From Methanosarcinales archaeon Met12 (GTDB lineage: Archaea > Halobacteriota > UBA148 > JAJOKI01), in assembly GCA_002813105.2 (NCBI GenBank), contig CP017966.2:434001-498000 (forward strand): a stretch of 64,000 bases of DNA. The letters are read 5' to 3'. The notes beneath the pieces were generated by a model. That model did not search any database and was not told the origin of the DNA. It saw only the letters and a program-made list of their open reading frames with translations. Positions 8,935-18,380 of this stretch are shown one piece after another (positions within the stretch are counted from its first letter, which is position 1; every line of letters begins with the position of its first letter). Position numbers and translations under genes: made by a program.

Positions 8935-11157
8935 GTGGATGAACTTTACTTGAATGTTGCAAAAGCATATCCTATTGACTCTGCAAGAGGCATTGCACGC
9001 CTTGATCCAACCTCGTTGTTGGAGTTGAAACTTTCGCCTGGCGATATCGTCGAAATAAAGGGCAAATCGGTTACTGCTGCAAAGGTATGGCGCGCAGATA
9101 AACAGGACTGGGAACAAAAAATCATCAGGGTTGACGGATTCACCCGGCAGAACGCTGATGTTGGTATCGGGGAACGGGTTGTGGTCAGAAAGGCAGAGGT
9201 CAAAGAGGCAAAAAAAGTAGTCCTAGCACCGCCCGAGGGGGCGGCAATTCGATTTAGTGATGATGCCGTGGATATGATAAAGCGCCAGGTCCTCAAGCGT
9301 CCGGTTGTACAGGGCGACATCGTGCCGATAATAAGTTCTATGGTGCAGCCAATTATGGGACGAATGATTATGGGACAGGTGATACCACTGGTAGCGGTCA
9401 ACACGACTCCTTCTGGAATTGTTCTCATCACCGAAACTACCCTGCTCGAGCTACGGGAAAAACCGGTCAGCGGATATGAATCTGCCGTAATGACCGGCAT
9501 AACTTATGAGGACATAGGCGGATTAAAGGATGAAATTCAACGCGTAAGAGAAATGATCGAACTGCCGATGAAACACCCAGAAGTATTCCAGAAGCTGGGC
9601 ATAGAACCGCCCAAGGGGGTTTTGTTGCATGGGCCACCAGGAACTGGAAAGACGCTCATCGCAAAAGCGGTTGCAAACGAGTCTGGAGTGAACTTCTTCT
9701 CAATCGCCGGTCCCGAGATCATGAGTAAATACTATGGCGAGAGCGAGCAGCGCCTTCGCGAGATTTTCGAGGAGGCACGCGAAGAGGCGCCCTCGATAAT
9801 ATTCATCGATGAGATCGACTCGATTGCACCCAAGAGGGAGGAAGTGACCGGGGAGGTCGAACGCAGGGTCGTTGCGCAGTTATTGTCCCTGATGGATGGG
9901 TTGGAAGCAAGGGGAGAAGTCATAGTAATAGGGGCTACCAATAGAGTAGATGCGATTGATCCAGCACTTAGGCGCCCGGGTCGTTTCGACCGAGAAATTG
10001 AAATTGGTGTGCCTACCAGGGCTGACCGAATTGAAGTCTGGCAGATTCATGCGAGGGGAATGCCATTGGCAGACGATGTGAATGTTGAGGAGCTGGCAGA
10101 CCACACGCATGGTTTTGTGGGGGCTGATATATCCGCCCTCGTTAAAGAAGCGGCGATGAAGACGTTGCGCAGATATCTACCAAAGATCGACCTGGATGAG
10201 GCGGAGATACCCAAGGAGATACTGGAAAAGATGAAAGTTACCAGAGCTGATTTTTTCAATGCGTTGAAGGAGGTCGAACCATCAGCACTACGGGAAATCT
10301 TCATCGAGATACCAAAAGTCTCCTGGAGCGATGTGGGGGGATTGGACGACGTCCGCCAGGAGATCATCGAGGCGGTGGAATGGCCGTTGCGAAGTCCTGA
10401 AACATTTACCCGAATGGGCATCCATTCACTAAAGGGCATTTTGCTGTATGGGCCGCCAGGAACCGGAAAAACCCTCATTGCCAAAGCGATCGCCAACGAG
10501 TCGGCTGCAAATTTCATCAGCATCAGGGGACCCCAATTATTCTCTAAATGGGTTGGTGAGTCGGAGAAGGCGATAAGAGAGATATTCAGAAAGGCACGAC
10601 AGTGCGCGCCATCGATCATATTCATCGATGAGCTGGATGCCATTGCCCCCATACGCGGTGTAGACGAAGGTTCCAAGGTATCAGAGAGAGTTGTAAATCA
10701 GCTACTTACAGAATTGGACGGTCTGGTGGAGTTGGAGGGCGTCATCGTAATCGCTGCAACCAACAGGCCTGACATGATCGATCCGGCGTTATTGCGGCCA
10801 GGTAGATTTGACAGAATGACGCTTGTAGGGGCGCCAAACAAGCCCAGCAGGGTCGAGATATTTAAGATTCATACTGCTGACATGCCCATAGCAGACGACG
10901 TCGACATCAATGAACTCGCGGATGTTACCGAAGGATACGTGGGCGCTGACATTGAATCATTGTGCAGGGAGTCGGCCCTACTTGCTTTGAGGGAGGATTT
11001 CGATTCCAGTCATGTGGAGATGCGACATTTCAGAGAGGCATTGAAGAAAATAAGGCCGACCATCAACGAAAGCATAAATGGATATTATGAGCGCATTCAA
11101 GAGCAGTTCAAAGGCGGCACGCCTGTTGAAGCGAGGTCTTATATAGGATACCGATAG
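8935..11157 (+). CDS. cdc48: Cdc48/VCP-like AAA+ ATPase
   Basis: A 740-residue unfoldase with the VAT/p97 order: an N domain (double-psi barrel, about 1-180), then two AAA modules. Walker A motifs [13 protein letters not shown] lie near residues 232 and 505, Walker B motifs are [12 protein letters not shown] and [12 protein letters not shown], and arginine-finger regions [13 protein letters not shown] and [13 protein letters not shown] follow. In archaea it unfolds substrates, and its C-terminal tail can dock on the 20S proteasome. The tail here ends RSYIGYR, with the penultimate tyrosine of an HbYX-like motif but glycine in the hydrophobic place. GTG start after GGAGGAGAAC. The DNA of the tail is duplicated just downstream. 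Confidence 0.96.
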   Translation: MDELYLNVAKAYPIDSARGIARLDPTSLLELKLSPGDIVEIKGKSVTAAKVWRADKQDWEQKIIRVDGFTRQNADVGIGERVVVRKAEVKEAKKVVLAPPEGAAIRFSDDAVDMIKRQVLKRPVVQGDIVPIISSMVQPIMGRMIMGQVIPLVAVNTTPSGIVLITETTLLELREKPVSGYESAVMTGITYEDIGGLKDEIQRVREMIELPMKHPEVFQKLGIEPPKGVLLHGPPGTGKTLIAKAVANESGVNFFSIAGPEIMSKYYGESEQRLREIFEEAREEAPSIIFIDEIDSIAPKREEVTGEVERRVVAQLLSLMDGLEARGEVIVIGATNRVDAIDPALRRPGRFDREIEIGVPTRADRIEVWQIHARGMPLADDVNVEELADHTHGFVGADISALVKEAAMKTLRRYLPKIDLDEAEIPKEILEKMKVTRADFFNALKEVEPSALREIFIEIPKVSWSDVGGLDDVRQEIIEAVEWPLRSPETFTRMGIHSLKGILLYGPPGTGKTLIAKAIANESAANFISIRGPQLFSKWVGESEKAIREIFRKARQCAPSIIFIDELDAIAPIRGVDEGSKVSERVVNQLLTELDGLVELEGVIVIAATNRPDMIDPALLRPGRFDRMTLVGAPNKPSRVEIFKIHTADMPIADDVDINELADVTEGYVGADIESLCRESALLALREDFDSSHVEMRHFREALKKIRPTINESINGYYERIQEQFKGGTPVEARSYIGYR

Positions 11158-11224
11158 AAATTTATTTATAAGTGTAAGCATAAGTAAGGACTTAAGGTTG
11201 AAGCGAGGTCTTATATAGGATACC
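11125..11224 (+). repeat. 28-bp direct repeat: duplicated Cdc48 tail sequence
   Basis: Positions 11125-11152 and 11197-11224 are identical over 28 nt, 72 nt apart. The first copy encodes the last residues of Cdc48 (VEARSYIGY then R and stop). The second, outside the gene, keeps the same frame and would read [10 protein letters not shown] then stop. The 44 nt between them are not similar to the sequence upstream and include TATTTATAAG, a good TATA box for the next gene. Confidence 0.95.
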
Positions 11225-11249
11225 AGTAGGAATTAAAGTGTGATCAAAA

Positions 11250-11501
11250 ATGACGAAAATATTCACAAAAAATTTGTTTGACAAGCACATCATGGGAATA
11301 GATGGGACTGAAACGGGAATACTGCATAATATAATAGCTGATTTCAGGACGGGCAATCTACTCGACCTTGTGATCAAGCCCGATATTGCGTTAAATACAG
11401 AGGGATTCAGGATGGAAGATGGTTTTTTACTCCTTCCATTTGATTCCGTCAGGGCCGTGAGCGACTACATCGTAGTTGATAAAAAAGTATTGGCGCCCTA
11501 A
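11250..11501 (+). CDS. PRC-barrel domain protein
   Basis: An 83-residue protein that is almost entirely a PRC-barrel: FTKNLFDKHIMGIDGTETG, then FRTGNLLDLVIKPD, and DGFLLLPFDSVRAVSDYIVV. The fold occurs in the ribosome maturation factor RimM and in small archaeal proteins of unknown role, often linked to RNA or cell division. The ATG follows AAAGTGTGATCAAAA, and a TATA box TTTATTTATAAG is at 11160-11171, giving a short leader that begins near the second copy of the Cdc48 tail repeat. Confidence 0.75.
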   Translation: MTKIFTKNLFDKHIMGIDGTETGILHNIIADFRTGNLLDLVIKPDIALNTEGFRMEDGFLLLPFDSVRAVSDYIVVDKKVLAP

Positions 11502-11634
11502 ATTATCAACGGGTATCTCCTCACTAATTTATCAATCACCTCTTACTCTTAGCCCTAGTTGTTCTAGTATGCAAAATCATCCCTTTTGTCTTATCAATGA
11601 GGTTAAGGGAGAGGATTTCTACAGAGCCATTTAA

Positions 11635-12171
11635 ATGATAAAATTTAAGAAAATTGGAATCATCGTCTCGATCGTTGGCATATTAACCATAGCTGCGTCT
11701 GCAGCACTATACATGCAACCACCACAGCCGATACGCGCTGTGGATTTTGCGCCAACGGAGTTGATTGGCATGCCCGTCGTCTTTAAATCAGAGGGCGAAG
11801 AAGCCATCGAAAGGACGAGACGCATACACGCTGGACCCGTCCTGTACATACAGGATGCAGCGATAATTTACTATGGTCCAGAAATGCACCAAATAAAATT
11901 ATGGATATCTACATACGAAAACGAGAGTATGGCGTATGCCGAAAATGAAAAAATGCGGGATGCTATCGTTAGATTCGCCAAAGGTTATTGGGCAGAAAAC
12001 CTGGAAGAAATGACCATCGACGGCGAAAGCATATATAAAACATCCCCGCACCCGCCATCGAGTGGACATTACCATTATTTCTGGGCGGATGGACGGGCTA
12101 TCTTCTACGTCGAAATACCGCCAGCCCTTCAAGAAATGACTGACGATATTATCAGGGCAATAAAAGGTTAA
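11635..12171 (+). CDS. Hypothetical membrane-anchored protein
   Basis: A 178-residue protein I cannot place in a family. Residues 7-28 (IGIIVSIVGILTIAASAALY) form one membrane helix after a lysine-rich start, so the rest is probably outside the cell. The body contains the segments VLYIQDAAIIYYGP and SGHYHYFWADGRAIFYVEIP, rich in aromatics and histidine. There is no lipobox cysteine. It is convergent with, and overlaps by 4 nt, the gene on the other strand. Its ATG is preceded by CCATTTAA with no clear ribosome site. Confidence 0.6.
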   Translation: MIKFKKIGIIVSIVGILTIAASAALYMQPPQPIRAVDFAPTELIGMPVVFKSEGEEAIERTRRIHAGPVLYIQDAAIIYYGPEMHQIKLWISTYENESMAYAENEKMRDAIVRFAKGYWAENLEEMTIDGESIYKTSPHPPSSGHYHYFWADGRAIFYVEIPPALQEMTDDIIRAIKG

Positions 12172-12965
12172 GATGAGTCAACAGGTGGTCGCCCATTTGC
12201 AGTATGGCATAGTATCGCTTCCTCAAGTGCCAATTCGCCTCTGGCAACCTGACGGGCTAATTTTCTTGGAATGGTCGTCTGACCGTTTGATCGTTCTCGA
12301 CTCTGCTCTTGTATGACCCTGATCTCTCCTTTTGATGGCTCGATTCGCTGCCTACTGACTGGAATTCCCTCGAGGCTGGCTATGTTGATGGCTGCCACCA
12401 CGTCGGAAATCATTTGCCCCCTTATTCCCCTTCCAAGATGGGGCGTGGTAAAACTTTCGTCAACTAACTCCACACGTATCCCTAAATCAAGTAGCGTATT
12501 TATGATTTGTGCCCTGACAAGCCGAGCACCGTGTCCAATCCGAGCCACAACGTTTTGAATGGGTTGTTCTCCCAAGACGTGCTGTACGACCGCACCAACT
12601 CTGTTGATCGATACCTGATGCACTGATACGACCATTTCGTCTGCAACGACCGCAATTCCTGGATATTTGCCAGGGTCAATACCGATTATGACCTTATCGT
12701 ACTTGCGGACGCCGCCAAGCAAACGCTGGGCTTCGTCCACGGCGGTGCGCACTCTTTTGGCAATCACAATACGGTCTGAATCAAAATTAATTCGATTAAA
12801 TTCAGCTTCCGTTGTGATGACTACGCCGACATTAATGGGTATCGCATCTTTTAATGAAAGTAATACGAAGTGTAAATTCCGTGCCCTCAGCTCCTCCACC
12901 AAGGGTCTATAGATCGAAAAGTCCTCGGTTATTGCGGCGATATACTTATGCCTCAAAGCCCCCAC
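12168..12965 (-). CDS. Conserved archaeal protein with RuvC/YqgF-like RNase H fold
   Basis: A 265-residue protein. At residues 90-110 it has VIIGIDPGKYPGIAVVADE, the strand-loop with the first catalytic aspartate of RuvC/YqgF-type RNase H folds. A later RIGHGARLVRAQIINTLL and VELVDESFTT fit the following strand, helix and acidic residue. The N-terminal 85 residues form a separate alpha/beta domain. This suggests a nuclease or resolvase-like function but activity is not proven. It starts with GTG at 12965, essentially leaderless behind ATTTAAGTA, and is divergent from radB, which adds a recombination context. Confidence 0.6.
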   Translation of the reverse strand: MGALRHKYIAAITEDFSIYRPLVEELRARNLHFVLLSLKDAIPINVGVVITTEAEFNRINFDSDRIVIAKRVRTAVDEAQRLLGGVRKYDKVIIGIDPGKYPGIAVVADEMVVSVHQVSINRVGAVVQHVLGEQPIQNVVARIGHGARLVRAQIINTLLDLGIRVELVDESFTTPHLGRGIRGQMISDVVAAINIASLEGIPVSRQRIEPSKGEIRVIQEQSRERSNGQTTIPRKLARQVARGELALEEAILCHTANGRPPVDSS

Positions 12966-13006
12966 ATTTAAAATGTGTGTTGGAAATACTTAAATGTTGC
13001 CTATGG

Positions 13007-13723
13007 ATGGATGTGAAAATCATTAAAATCAAAAAATACACCAGTGGATGTGGAAAACTCGACGAATTATTGGGCGGGGGTTTCGAGTCCGGGACCGTGA
13101 CCCAGTTATTTGGAGAGGCAGGTAGCGGTAAAACCAATATCTGTCTCCAATTGGCGATTGAAACCGTGAAAAGCGGAAAAAAGGTCATATTTGTCGATAG
13201 CGAGGGGTTCTCCGCCGAGCGATTTAAACAGATAGCCGGAGATGATGCGAAGAAGCTTGCAGAAGGCATCATAATCTATGAACCGATGGACTTCGAACAG
13301 CAGTATTCCGCCATTAAAGATATGGAAAAAGTGTTAAATGAAAATATAGGGGTGATAATACTCGACTCTGCTACGCTATTTTATCGAGCTGAACTTGTCC
13401 CTAACTCACAGATTTCACGATATGATTATGGGCGTGGCATTGTACCAATAAGAGAGCTGGCGGGTCAAGTGGCACACCTGTTAGTACTTGCCAGAAAATA
13501 TGATGTGGCAGCCATCATCACAAACCAGGTATATACCAATATAGATGACAACCAATTCCATCCCCTCGGCGGGAATATGATGGAGCACCTCTCCAAGAAC
13601 ATCATCCAGCTGGAAAAGATAAAGAATGGGAGGAGGAGAGCGAGCATACGAAAGCATAGGTCCCAGCCGGAAGGGATTTCGTGTGAGTTTGTGCTAACTC
13701 GGGATGGTGTGAAAGACATATAA
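13007..13723 (+). CDS. radB: DNA repair and recombination protein RadB
   Basis: The euryarchaeal RadA paralogue, 238 residues, without the N-terminal helix-hairpin-helix domain. It begins YTSGCGKLDELLGGGFESG, has Walker A GEAGSGKTNI, Walker B VIILDSATLFYR, and the C-terminal HPLGGNMMEHLSKNII segment. RadB is thought to assist RadA filament handling. The frame is open 51 codons upstream but that would overlap the divergent gene; the ATG at 13007 lies about 20 nt after ATACTTAAATG, fitting a leaderless start. The stop is 4 nt from dapF on the other strand. Confidence 0.92.
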   Translation: MDVKIIKIKKYTSGCGKLDELLGGGFESGTVTQLFGEAGSGKTNICLQLAIETVKSGKKVIFVDSEGFSAERFKQIAGDDAKKLAEGIIIYEPMDFEQQYSAIKDMEKVLNENIGVIILDSATLFYRAELVPNSQISRYDYGRGIVPIRELAGQVAHLLVLARKYDVAAIITNQVYTNIDDNQFHPLGGNMMEHLSKNIIQLEKIKNGRRRASIRKHRSQPEGISCEFVLTRDGVKDI

Positions 13724-13727
13724 ACCG

Positions 13728-14522
13728 TCAAAATGTAGACCTGATTATTCCTTCGTAAACGGTTTCTGCTTTTCCCTCCATGAACGCGCGACCGCCTTCC
13801 AGCGATATGCACAATTCGCCCCCCTCGGTTTTGACCGTTACATTGTTGCCCACCATCCCAAGTTTATTCGCAATGGCGACGGATGCGACGGCTCCAGTGC
13901 CGCAGGCAAGCGTCTCGGCTTCAACACCCCTCTCATAGGTTCGTATCTTGATATCGCCCCCTTCTACTTTGACAAAGTTCACGTTTGCCCCGTTTGGAAA
14001 TATGGGATTATACCGAATCTTTGGCGCAATCTCCATTATTGGGAGGCCCATATCATCCACAAAGATGACTGCATGCGGCACTCCCGTATTCACTGCAGAT
14101 ACTTTCACACCTGCGACATCTTTTTCCAGAAACTTGAACCTGGGCTCTCCCATGTCTACTTTTGCCCAGATTTGATTCTCCGAGTCCTCTCTTGTCTCGA
14201 CTTTCATATCTCCAACAACCGTCTCGACCGTAACGGTTCCCGGTCCAATATAGCCGGCGTCGATTGCATATTTTACGAGGCATCTAATGCCATTGCCACA
14301 CATTTCTGCCTCTGAACCATCTGGATTGAAAATCCGCATTTTGAGATTTGCGTGTCTTGATATCAAAAGGAACAAAACGCCATCCGCACCTATTCCAAAT
14401 TGCCGATCGCAAAATCGCCTGGCAAAATCGCTCTTTTTATCATCAGGTATAACTCCTCTGTCATATTCGTCTATCAGAATGAAGTCGTTGCCGTTTCCAT
14501 GTAATTTGGTGAACATGATCAT
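13728..14522 (-). CDS. dapF: Diaminopimelate epimerase
   Basis: This 264-residue enzyme converts LL- to meso-diaminopimelate. It has the start FTKLHGNGNDFILID, the first active-site cysteine in EMCGNGIRCLVKYA, and the second in ETLACGTGAVASVA. It is the last gene of dapL-lysA-dapF, 9 nt after lysA. Two ATGs are possible (14522 and 14516); the first has GTGAG at a better distance. Together with dapA, dapB and asd further along, it completes lysine synthesis. Confidence 0.95.
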   Translation of the reverse strand: MIMFTKLHGNGNDFILIDEYDRGVIPDDKKSDFARRFCDRQFGIGADGVLFLLISRHANLKMRIFNPDGSEAEMCGNGIRCLVKYAIDAGYIGPGTVTVETVVGDMKVETREDSENQIWAKVDMGEPRFKFLEKDVAGVKVSAVNTGVPHAVIFVDDMGLPIMEIAPKIRYNPIFPNGANVNFVKVEGGDIKIRTYERGVEAETLACGTGAVASVAIANKLGMVGNNVTVKTEGGELCISLEGGRAFMEGKAETVYEGIIRSTF

Positions 14523-14531
14523 GGATACAAC

Positions 14532-15818
14532 TCACGAAATCCTCGGCGGGATAATCTGATTCGCCAGCAGAGCGTCATATGACTCGCGCTTTCGGATGAT
14601 GTCAACTTTTCCATTGTGCACGAGCAGTTCAGCGCATCTCAGCCGTCCATTATATTGTGAGCTCATCGAGAATCCATATGCGCCCGTGTCGAGGATCGCG
14701 ATGAGGTCGTCCTTCGCAATTTCTGGTAGAGCGCGATCCTTCGCGAGAATATCGCCGGATTCGCAAATCGGCCCCACTATCGTGTATTCTTCTGATGGCT
14801 CCTGGTCTGCCTTGTTTGCGACCATGACCTCGTGATGTGCATCGTACATCGTTGGTCTGAGGAGGAGATTGAAACCCGCATCGACGCCGACGAAGGTCTT
14901 GTGTGCCTGCTTGACCGCATTTACCCTGGTCAAAAGAATCGTGGAATCACCAACGACGTATCTCCCTGGCTCGAGTATAAGCTTTGGGCTGATGCCCAGA
15001 GATGTCGTGCGCTCATCGAAAATTGGCAGGATGGCATCCGCAAGGTCTGACGGCGATGGTGCTACGTCGTCTTCCCTATATGGGATGCCAAGTCCGCCCC
15101 CCATGTCAACGAACTCAAGCTCGATGCCGAGTTCTGTTACTCCTTCCACTAGGTCGAGCACCCTCGCTATAGCCTCTGTGAAAGGCGCAACATCGAGTAT
15201 CTGCGAGCCAATATGGCAGTGAATGCCCATCGGCTTTATGCCATCAAGTGAGCCTGCCCGCTTATATGCAGATACAACCTCTGTATGAGGAATGCCAAAC
15301 TTGGATTTTTTAAGCCCTGTGCTGATCTTTGGATGCGTAACTGGCGATACGTCTGGATTGACTCTGAATGCAATCTCGACTTCGGAGTCATGTCGACTTG
15401 CGATCTTCGAGATGGTTTTCAATTCATCTAACGAGTCGACCGATATCCTCACTCCTTTTTTCACTGCCATTTCCAGTTCGGCATCCGTTTTGGAATTACC
15501 ATTGAACAAGATTTTTTGTTGTGGAATTCCCGCCATGAGAGCACAGTATAGTTCCCCATCCGAAAAGACGTCTGCTCCTGCTCCTTCTTGCGCCAGTATT
15601 TTTAGCACGGTTAAATTATAGTTCGCCTTCGCCGCATAATATATGTCGGCATCTGGAAAAGCGCTTTGAAATCGCTGATAATTTGCCCTGATGCGAGATT
15701 CGTCCATCACGTAGAGCGGCGTGCCGAATTTCTCAGCCAAGACAGTGGTGTCAACGCTGCCGATGGTGAGGTGTCCGTCTTCAATTCCCAAATGTGTCCT
15801 ATGTTGTAATATATTCAT
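14532..15818 (-). CDS. lysA: Diaminopimelate decarboxylase
   Basis: A 428-residue PLP enzyme of the alanine racemase-like fold that releases CO2 from meso-diaminopimelate to give lysine. The PLP lysine is in [24 protein letters not shown], the glycine-rich [10 protein letters not shown] and the C-terminal [11 protein letters not shown] (substrate cysteine from the partner subunit) follow, then [16 protein letters not shown]. It overlaps the dapL stop by 4 nt, so the two are translationally coupled. Confidence 0.96.
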   Translation of the reverse strand: MNILQHRTHLGIEDGHLTIGSVDTTVLAEKFGTPLYVMDESRIRANYQRFQSAFPDADIYYAAKANYNLTVLKILAQEGAGADVFSDGELYCALMAGIPQQKILFNGNSKTDAELEMAVKKGVRISVDSLDELKTISKIASRHDSEVEIAFRVNPDVSPVTHPKISTGLKKSKFGIPHTEVVSAYKRAGSLDGIKPMGIHCHIGSQILDVAPFTEAIARVLDLVEGVTELGIELEFVDMGGGLGIPYREDDVAPSPSDLADAILPIFDERTTSLGISPKLILEPGRYVVGDSTILLTRVNAVKQAHKTFVGVDAGFNLLLRPTMYDAHHEVMVANKADQEPSEEYTIVGPICESGDILAKDRALPEIAKDDLIAILDTGAYGFSMSSQYNGRLRCAELLVHNGKVDIIRKRESYDALLANQIIPPRIS

Positions 15819-16972
15819 ATCTCCAAAGTCCTCAACCGCTCAACCGCTTCCTTGATTCTCTCTACTGGTTTTGTCAGCGCAAAGCGCATATACCCCTCGC
15901 CGTAATCACCAAAACCTATACCGGGTGTCGCCACGATGCCTGCCCGCTCCAGCAACAATCTCGAGAACTCTAACGAATTGAATCCAACGGGAACTGGTGC
16001 CCAGACATAAAACGTTGCTTTCGGCGGTGTTACTGGCATCCCCAGTTCATTGAGCCCTGCAATTAGAGCGTCCCGTCTCTTTTTATATATTTTTCTCATG
16101 TACTGGACACAACTCTGGGGGCCCGTCATCGCGACGATTCCCGCCATTTGTACCGCCATGAACGCACCCGAATCTACGTTGGTCTTTACCTTTCCGAGAC
16201 CACTGATGATGTCCGCATTGCCGACAGCGAAGCCGATGCGCCATCCTGTCATGTTGTACGTCTTGGAGAGGGAGTGGAACTCAATTCCAATGTCCGTAGC
16301 CCCTTCCACCTCCAAGAGAGATGGTGCCCGAAACCCATCATATGTCATCTCCGAATATGCATTGTCATGGCAGACGATCATGTCGTTGTCGGTCGCAAAA
16401 TCGATGATTTCTTTGAAGAATTTCATGTCCGCAACCGCAGATGTCGGATTGTTTGGGTAGTTAATGAACATGAGCTTGGATTTCTTCGCAGTCGTTGAGT
16501 CGATCGAATTCAAATCGGGCTTGAAATCGTTTTCAGACAACAGAGGCATGATGTGTGGGGTGCCGCCTGCGAGTATCGTCCCGATTTTGTATACGGGATA
16601 GGCTGGGTCCGGCACCAATGTCATATCGCCGTGATTTACAAATGCCAGAGGGATGTGCGCAATGCCCTCTTTTGATCCGATGAGGGCGAGCACCTCTTTC
16701 TCTGGGTCCAATTCAATGCCAAACGTCCTTTTATACCATTGGGACACTGCCTCCCTGAAGGAGGGCATACCGACATAAGAAGGATACTGATGAGTAGATG
16801 GGTCCTGAACGGCATCACACAGCGCCTTGATGATGTGCTCTGGCGTCGGATGGTCGGGGTCGCCCACCCCCAAATCGATGACGTCCACACCCTGTTTGAG
16901 CTTCTCCGACTTCAATTTGTCAATGGTCGCAAAGAGATATGGCGGCAATGCATTTATTCTATCGGCGTACAT
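15815..16972 (-). CDS. dapL: LL-diaminopimelate aminotransferase
   Basis: A 385-residue fold-type I PLP aminotransferase. [16 protein letters not shown] is near the start, [11 protein letters not shown] marks the substrate and PLP-binding asparagine, and the Schiff-base lysine is in [15 protein letters not shown]. In archaea DapL converts tetrahydrodipicolinate directly to LL-diaminopimelate, bypassing acylated intermediates. Its position at the head of dapL-lysA-dapF supports this over a general aspartate aminotransferase. The promoter side contains a CRISPR-like repeat copy about 60 nt upstream. Confidence 0.93.
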   Translation of the reverse strand: MYADRINALPPYLFATIDKLKSEKLKQGVDVIDLGVGDPDHPTPEHIIKALCDAVQDPSTHQYPSYVGMPSFREAVSQWYKRTFGIELDPEKEVLALIGSKEGIAHIPLAFVNHGDMTLVPDPAYPVYKIGTILAGGTPHIMPLLSENDFKPDLNSIDSTTAKKSKLMFINYPNNPTSAVADMKFFKEIIDFATDNDMIVCHDNAYSEMTYDGFRAPSLLEVEGATDIGIEFHSLSKTYNMTGWRIGFAVGNADIISGLGKVKTNVDSGAFMAVQMAGIVAMTGPQSCVQYMRKIYKKRRDALIAGLNELGMPVTPPKATFYVWAPVPVGFNSLEFSRLLLERAGIVATPGIGFGDYGEGYMRFALTKPVERIKEAVERLRTLEI

Positions 16973-17031
16973 GTTCCCAGTCTAACATCATGCAGAGGAT
17001 AAAAATACTTTTGCCATATTGGCTAAATGAT

Positions 17032-17081
17032 TTTCAATCCTTGTTTTACGAGCTTGCTGAAAGAAGCTCGGTTTATTGGAT
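17032..17081 (+). repeat. 50-bp direct repeat, copy 1 (CRISPR-repeat-like, with hairpin)
   Basis: This 50-bp block is identical to 18381-18430. It begins TTTCAATCCTTGTTTTA, which resembles the conserved end of archaeal CRISPR repeats (complement ending ATTGAAA). It continues with a hairpin, CGAGCTT and AAGCTCG around an 8-nt loop, and ends GTTTATTGGAT. A diverged third start (GTTTCAACCCTTGTTTT) is at 17159. The two copies bracket the small membrane protein and the MNT/HEPN pair. Confidence 0.85.
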
Positions 17082-17174
17082 AGGAATTTCGAACACGAAA
17101 TTCTGATGTTGCGATGTAACGTGGTTTGCAATACATCCCCCACACAGAAACACCACAGTTTCAACCCTTGTTTT

Positions 17175-17375
17175 TTAGAGCGCTTTCCACACCTCTACCT
17201 CCTGAACAGGATCAGGCAGCACTACCACTGGCACTAGCTCTGGTTCTAACTCTATCTTCTCAACTAAGTCTGCAAGCTTCCTTTCCAAAGCAAGTATCTC
17301 GGCTCTAATTTCCTCGGGCACTTGTTGCCAAAGCAAATATCCGGCAGCAGCAACCAATCCTACCAACATCATCAC
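17175..17375 (-). CDS. Small membrane protein, unknown
   Basis: A 66-residue open frame. The first residues MMMLVGLVAAAGYLLW form one membrane helix; then comes an acidic amphipathic helix (EEIRAEILALERKLADLVEKI) and a proline/valine-rich end (LPDPVQEVEVW). The look is of a real single-pass protein, not a shadow. It starts with consecutive ATGs at 17375, 17372 and 17369. No family is recognised. It lies between the first 50-bp repeat and the MNT/HEPN pair, on the same strand as both. Confidence 0.5.
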   Translation of the reverse strand: MMMLVGLVAAAGYLLWQQVPEEIRAEILALERKLADLVEKIELEPELVPVVVLPDPVQEVEVWKAL

Positions 17376-17516
17376 TATATTTTTTATTTTTTTCTGCTCA
17401 ATTCATATCAATAGATATTCAGTTTTAAAAGAACCATTGAAAGAATGAGCTATTTAAAATTTATCATATCTCAAAAACCTTGTCAAATCTTTAGACCCCA
17501 TTTTTCCCCATATAAT

Positions 17517-17870
17517 CTAAACCTCCCAGTATTCTTTTTTAATGAAATTTTGATACCATCCTTTAAACTCCTCAAGAGTTGCTAAATGGATTTGGAAAGG
17601 AGAAAAAGGGCCAATTTTTTCCTTAATTTTTGTCCTAATTTTTGCTCTTTCATCAAAATCACTGGGCAAATTCTGCGAAATAATTAAAACGTCAATATCA
17701 CTACTTGGCCCCCATTTATTTTGGACAATTGAACCAAATACCAAAACCCTTGCCTCCCCTAATATTTTTTTGCTAATCTCTTTAATTCTTCGGGAGTAAT
17801 TTTTCCAATTCTTAAAATACTCCTTCTTTCTTTTTTGAGTATCTAATAAGATATCCACTAAAGTTGTCAT
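17517..17870 (-). CDS. Minimal nucleotidyltransferase (MNT), antitoxin of a MNT/HEPN pair
   Basis: A 117-residue DNA polymerase beta-like nucleotidyltransferase. The motif reads FGSIVQNKWGPSSDIDVLI, with the GS and the two metal-binding aspartates. Such MNT proteins neutralise HEPN toxins, in studied cases by adding nucleotides to the HEPN partner. The start overlaps the HEPN stop by 4 nt, the usual coupled arrangement. Base composition is clearly AT-richer than the flanking dapL and hel308 genes, in line with transfer. Confidence 0.85.
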   Translation of the reverse strand: MTTLVDILLDTQKRKKEYFKNWKNYSRRIKEISKKILGEARVLVFGSIVQNKWGPSSDIDVLIISQNLPSDFDERAKIRTKIKEKIGPFSPFQIHLATLEEFKGWYQNFIKKEYWEV

Positions 17871-18367
17871 AAAAGCTTTTCTCCAGTTAAATCTTCAAGT
17901 AATTTTATAAATTCTTTTACTTTCTCTAAGAGCATCTTCACTCCATTTTCTGTAAACTGCTTTGGAAAATAGCGAGAAGTAAAATAGGCATCTTCTAAAC
18001 TATCAAAAAATAATTCATTTTCTCTATAAAACTCTGAGATTTTCTCTTCCTCATATACTTTAGCGAGTTGAGGAGTTAACTCAGAGAAATAATGAGTTTT
18101 TGGCCAATCTCCAATCTTTTTACCAATTAGATATTTTATCCAAAGCTGAAAAGCTTGCTCTAAATTGAAAGCAGCCAGATTATATTTTTTCTTTTGAAGT
18201 AATTCCTCTGCCTCCTCAAAAAATTCCTGTCCTCTTATTTTAAGAAAATCAAATTTAAGCATTAATTTTGCTATATCGTCTTTAATTGGTTTAAAGGTTT
18301 TTCTGGATTTAACAAGGGCTATGTTTTTTAGAGTGCTTTGCAACGAAGACAGGGGATTATAACTCAT
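17867..18367 (-). CDS. HEPN domain protein, toxin partner of the MNT gene
   Basis: A 166-residue all-helical protein. The segment EEAEELLQKKKYNLAAFNLE followed by QAFQLWIKYLIGKK is the HEPN core, and DAYFTSRYFP is the conserved tail of HEPN partners of MNT proteins. The RX4-6H RNase motif of active HEPN toxins is not evident, so its activity or regulation may differ from the studied systems. It is transcribed first, then MNT, with a 4-nt overlap. It ends 14 nt from the second 50-bp repeat on its upstream side. Confidence 0.78.
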   Translation of the reverse strand: MSYNPLSSLQSTLKNIALVKSRKTFKPIKDDIAKLMLKFDFLKIRGQEFFEEAEELLQKKKYNLAAFNLEQAFQLWIKYLIGKKIGDWPKTHYFSELTPQLAKVYEEEKISEFYRENELFFDSLEDAYFTSRYFPKQFTENGVKMLLEKVKEFIKLLEDLTGEKLL

Positions 18368-18380
18368 GGGGGCTGGGCAG

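Noticed and set aside
10047-10676. Long minus-strand open frame within cdc48
   Set aside because: It is the mirror of the second AAA module and has no independent motif or ribosome site.
17032-17180. CRISPR array
   Set aside because: Only one full and one diverged repeat-like start occur here, spacing is irregular (128 nt) and no cas gene is in the window, so it is called a repeat, not an array.
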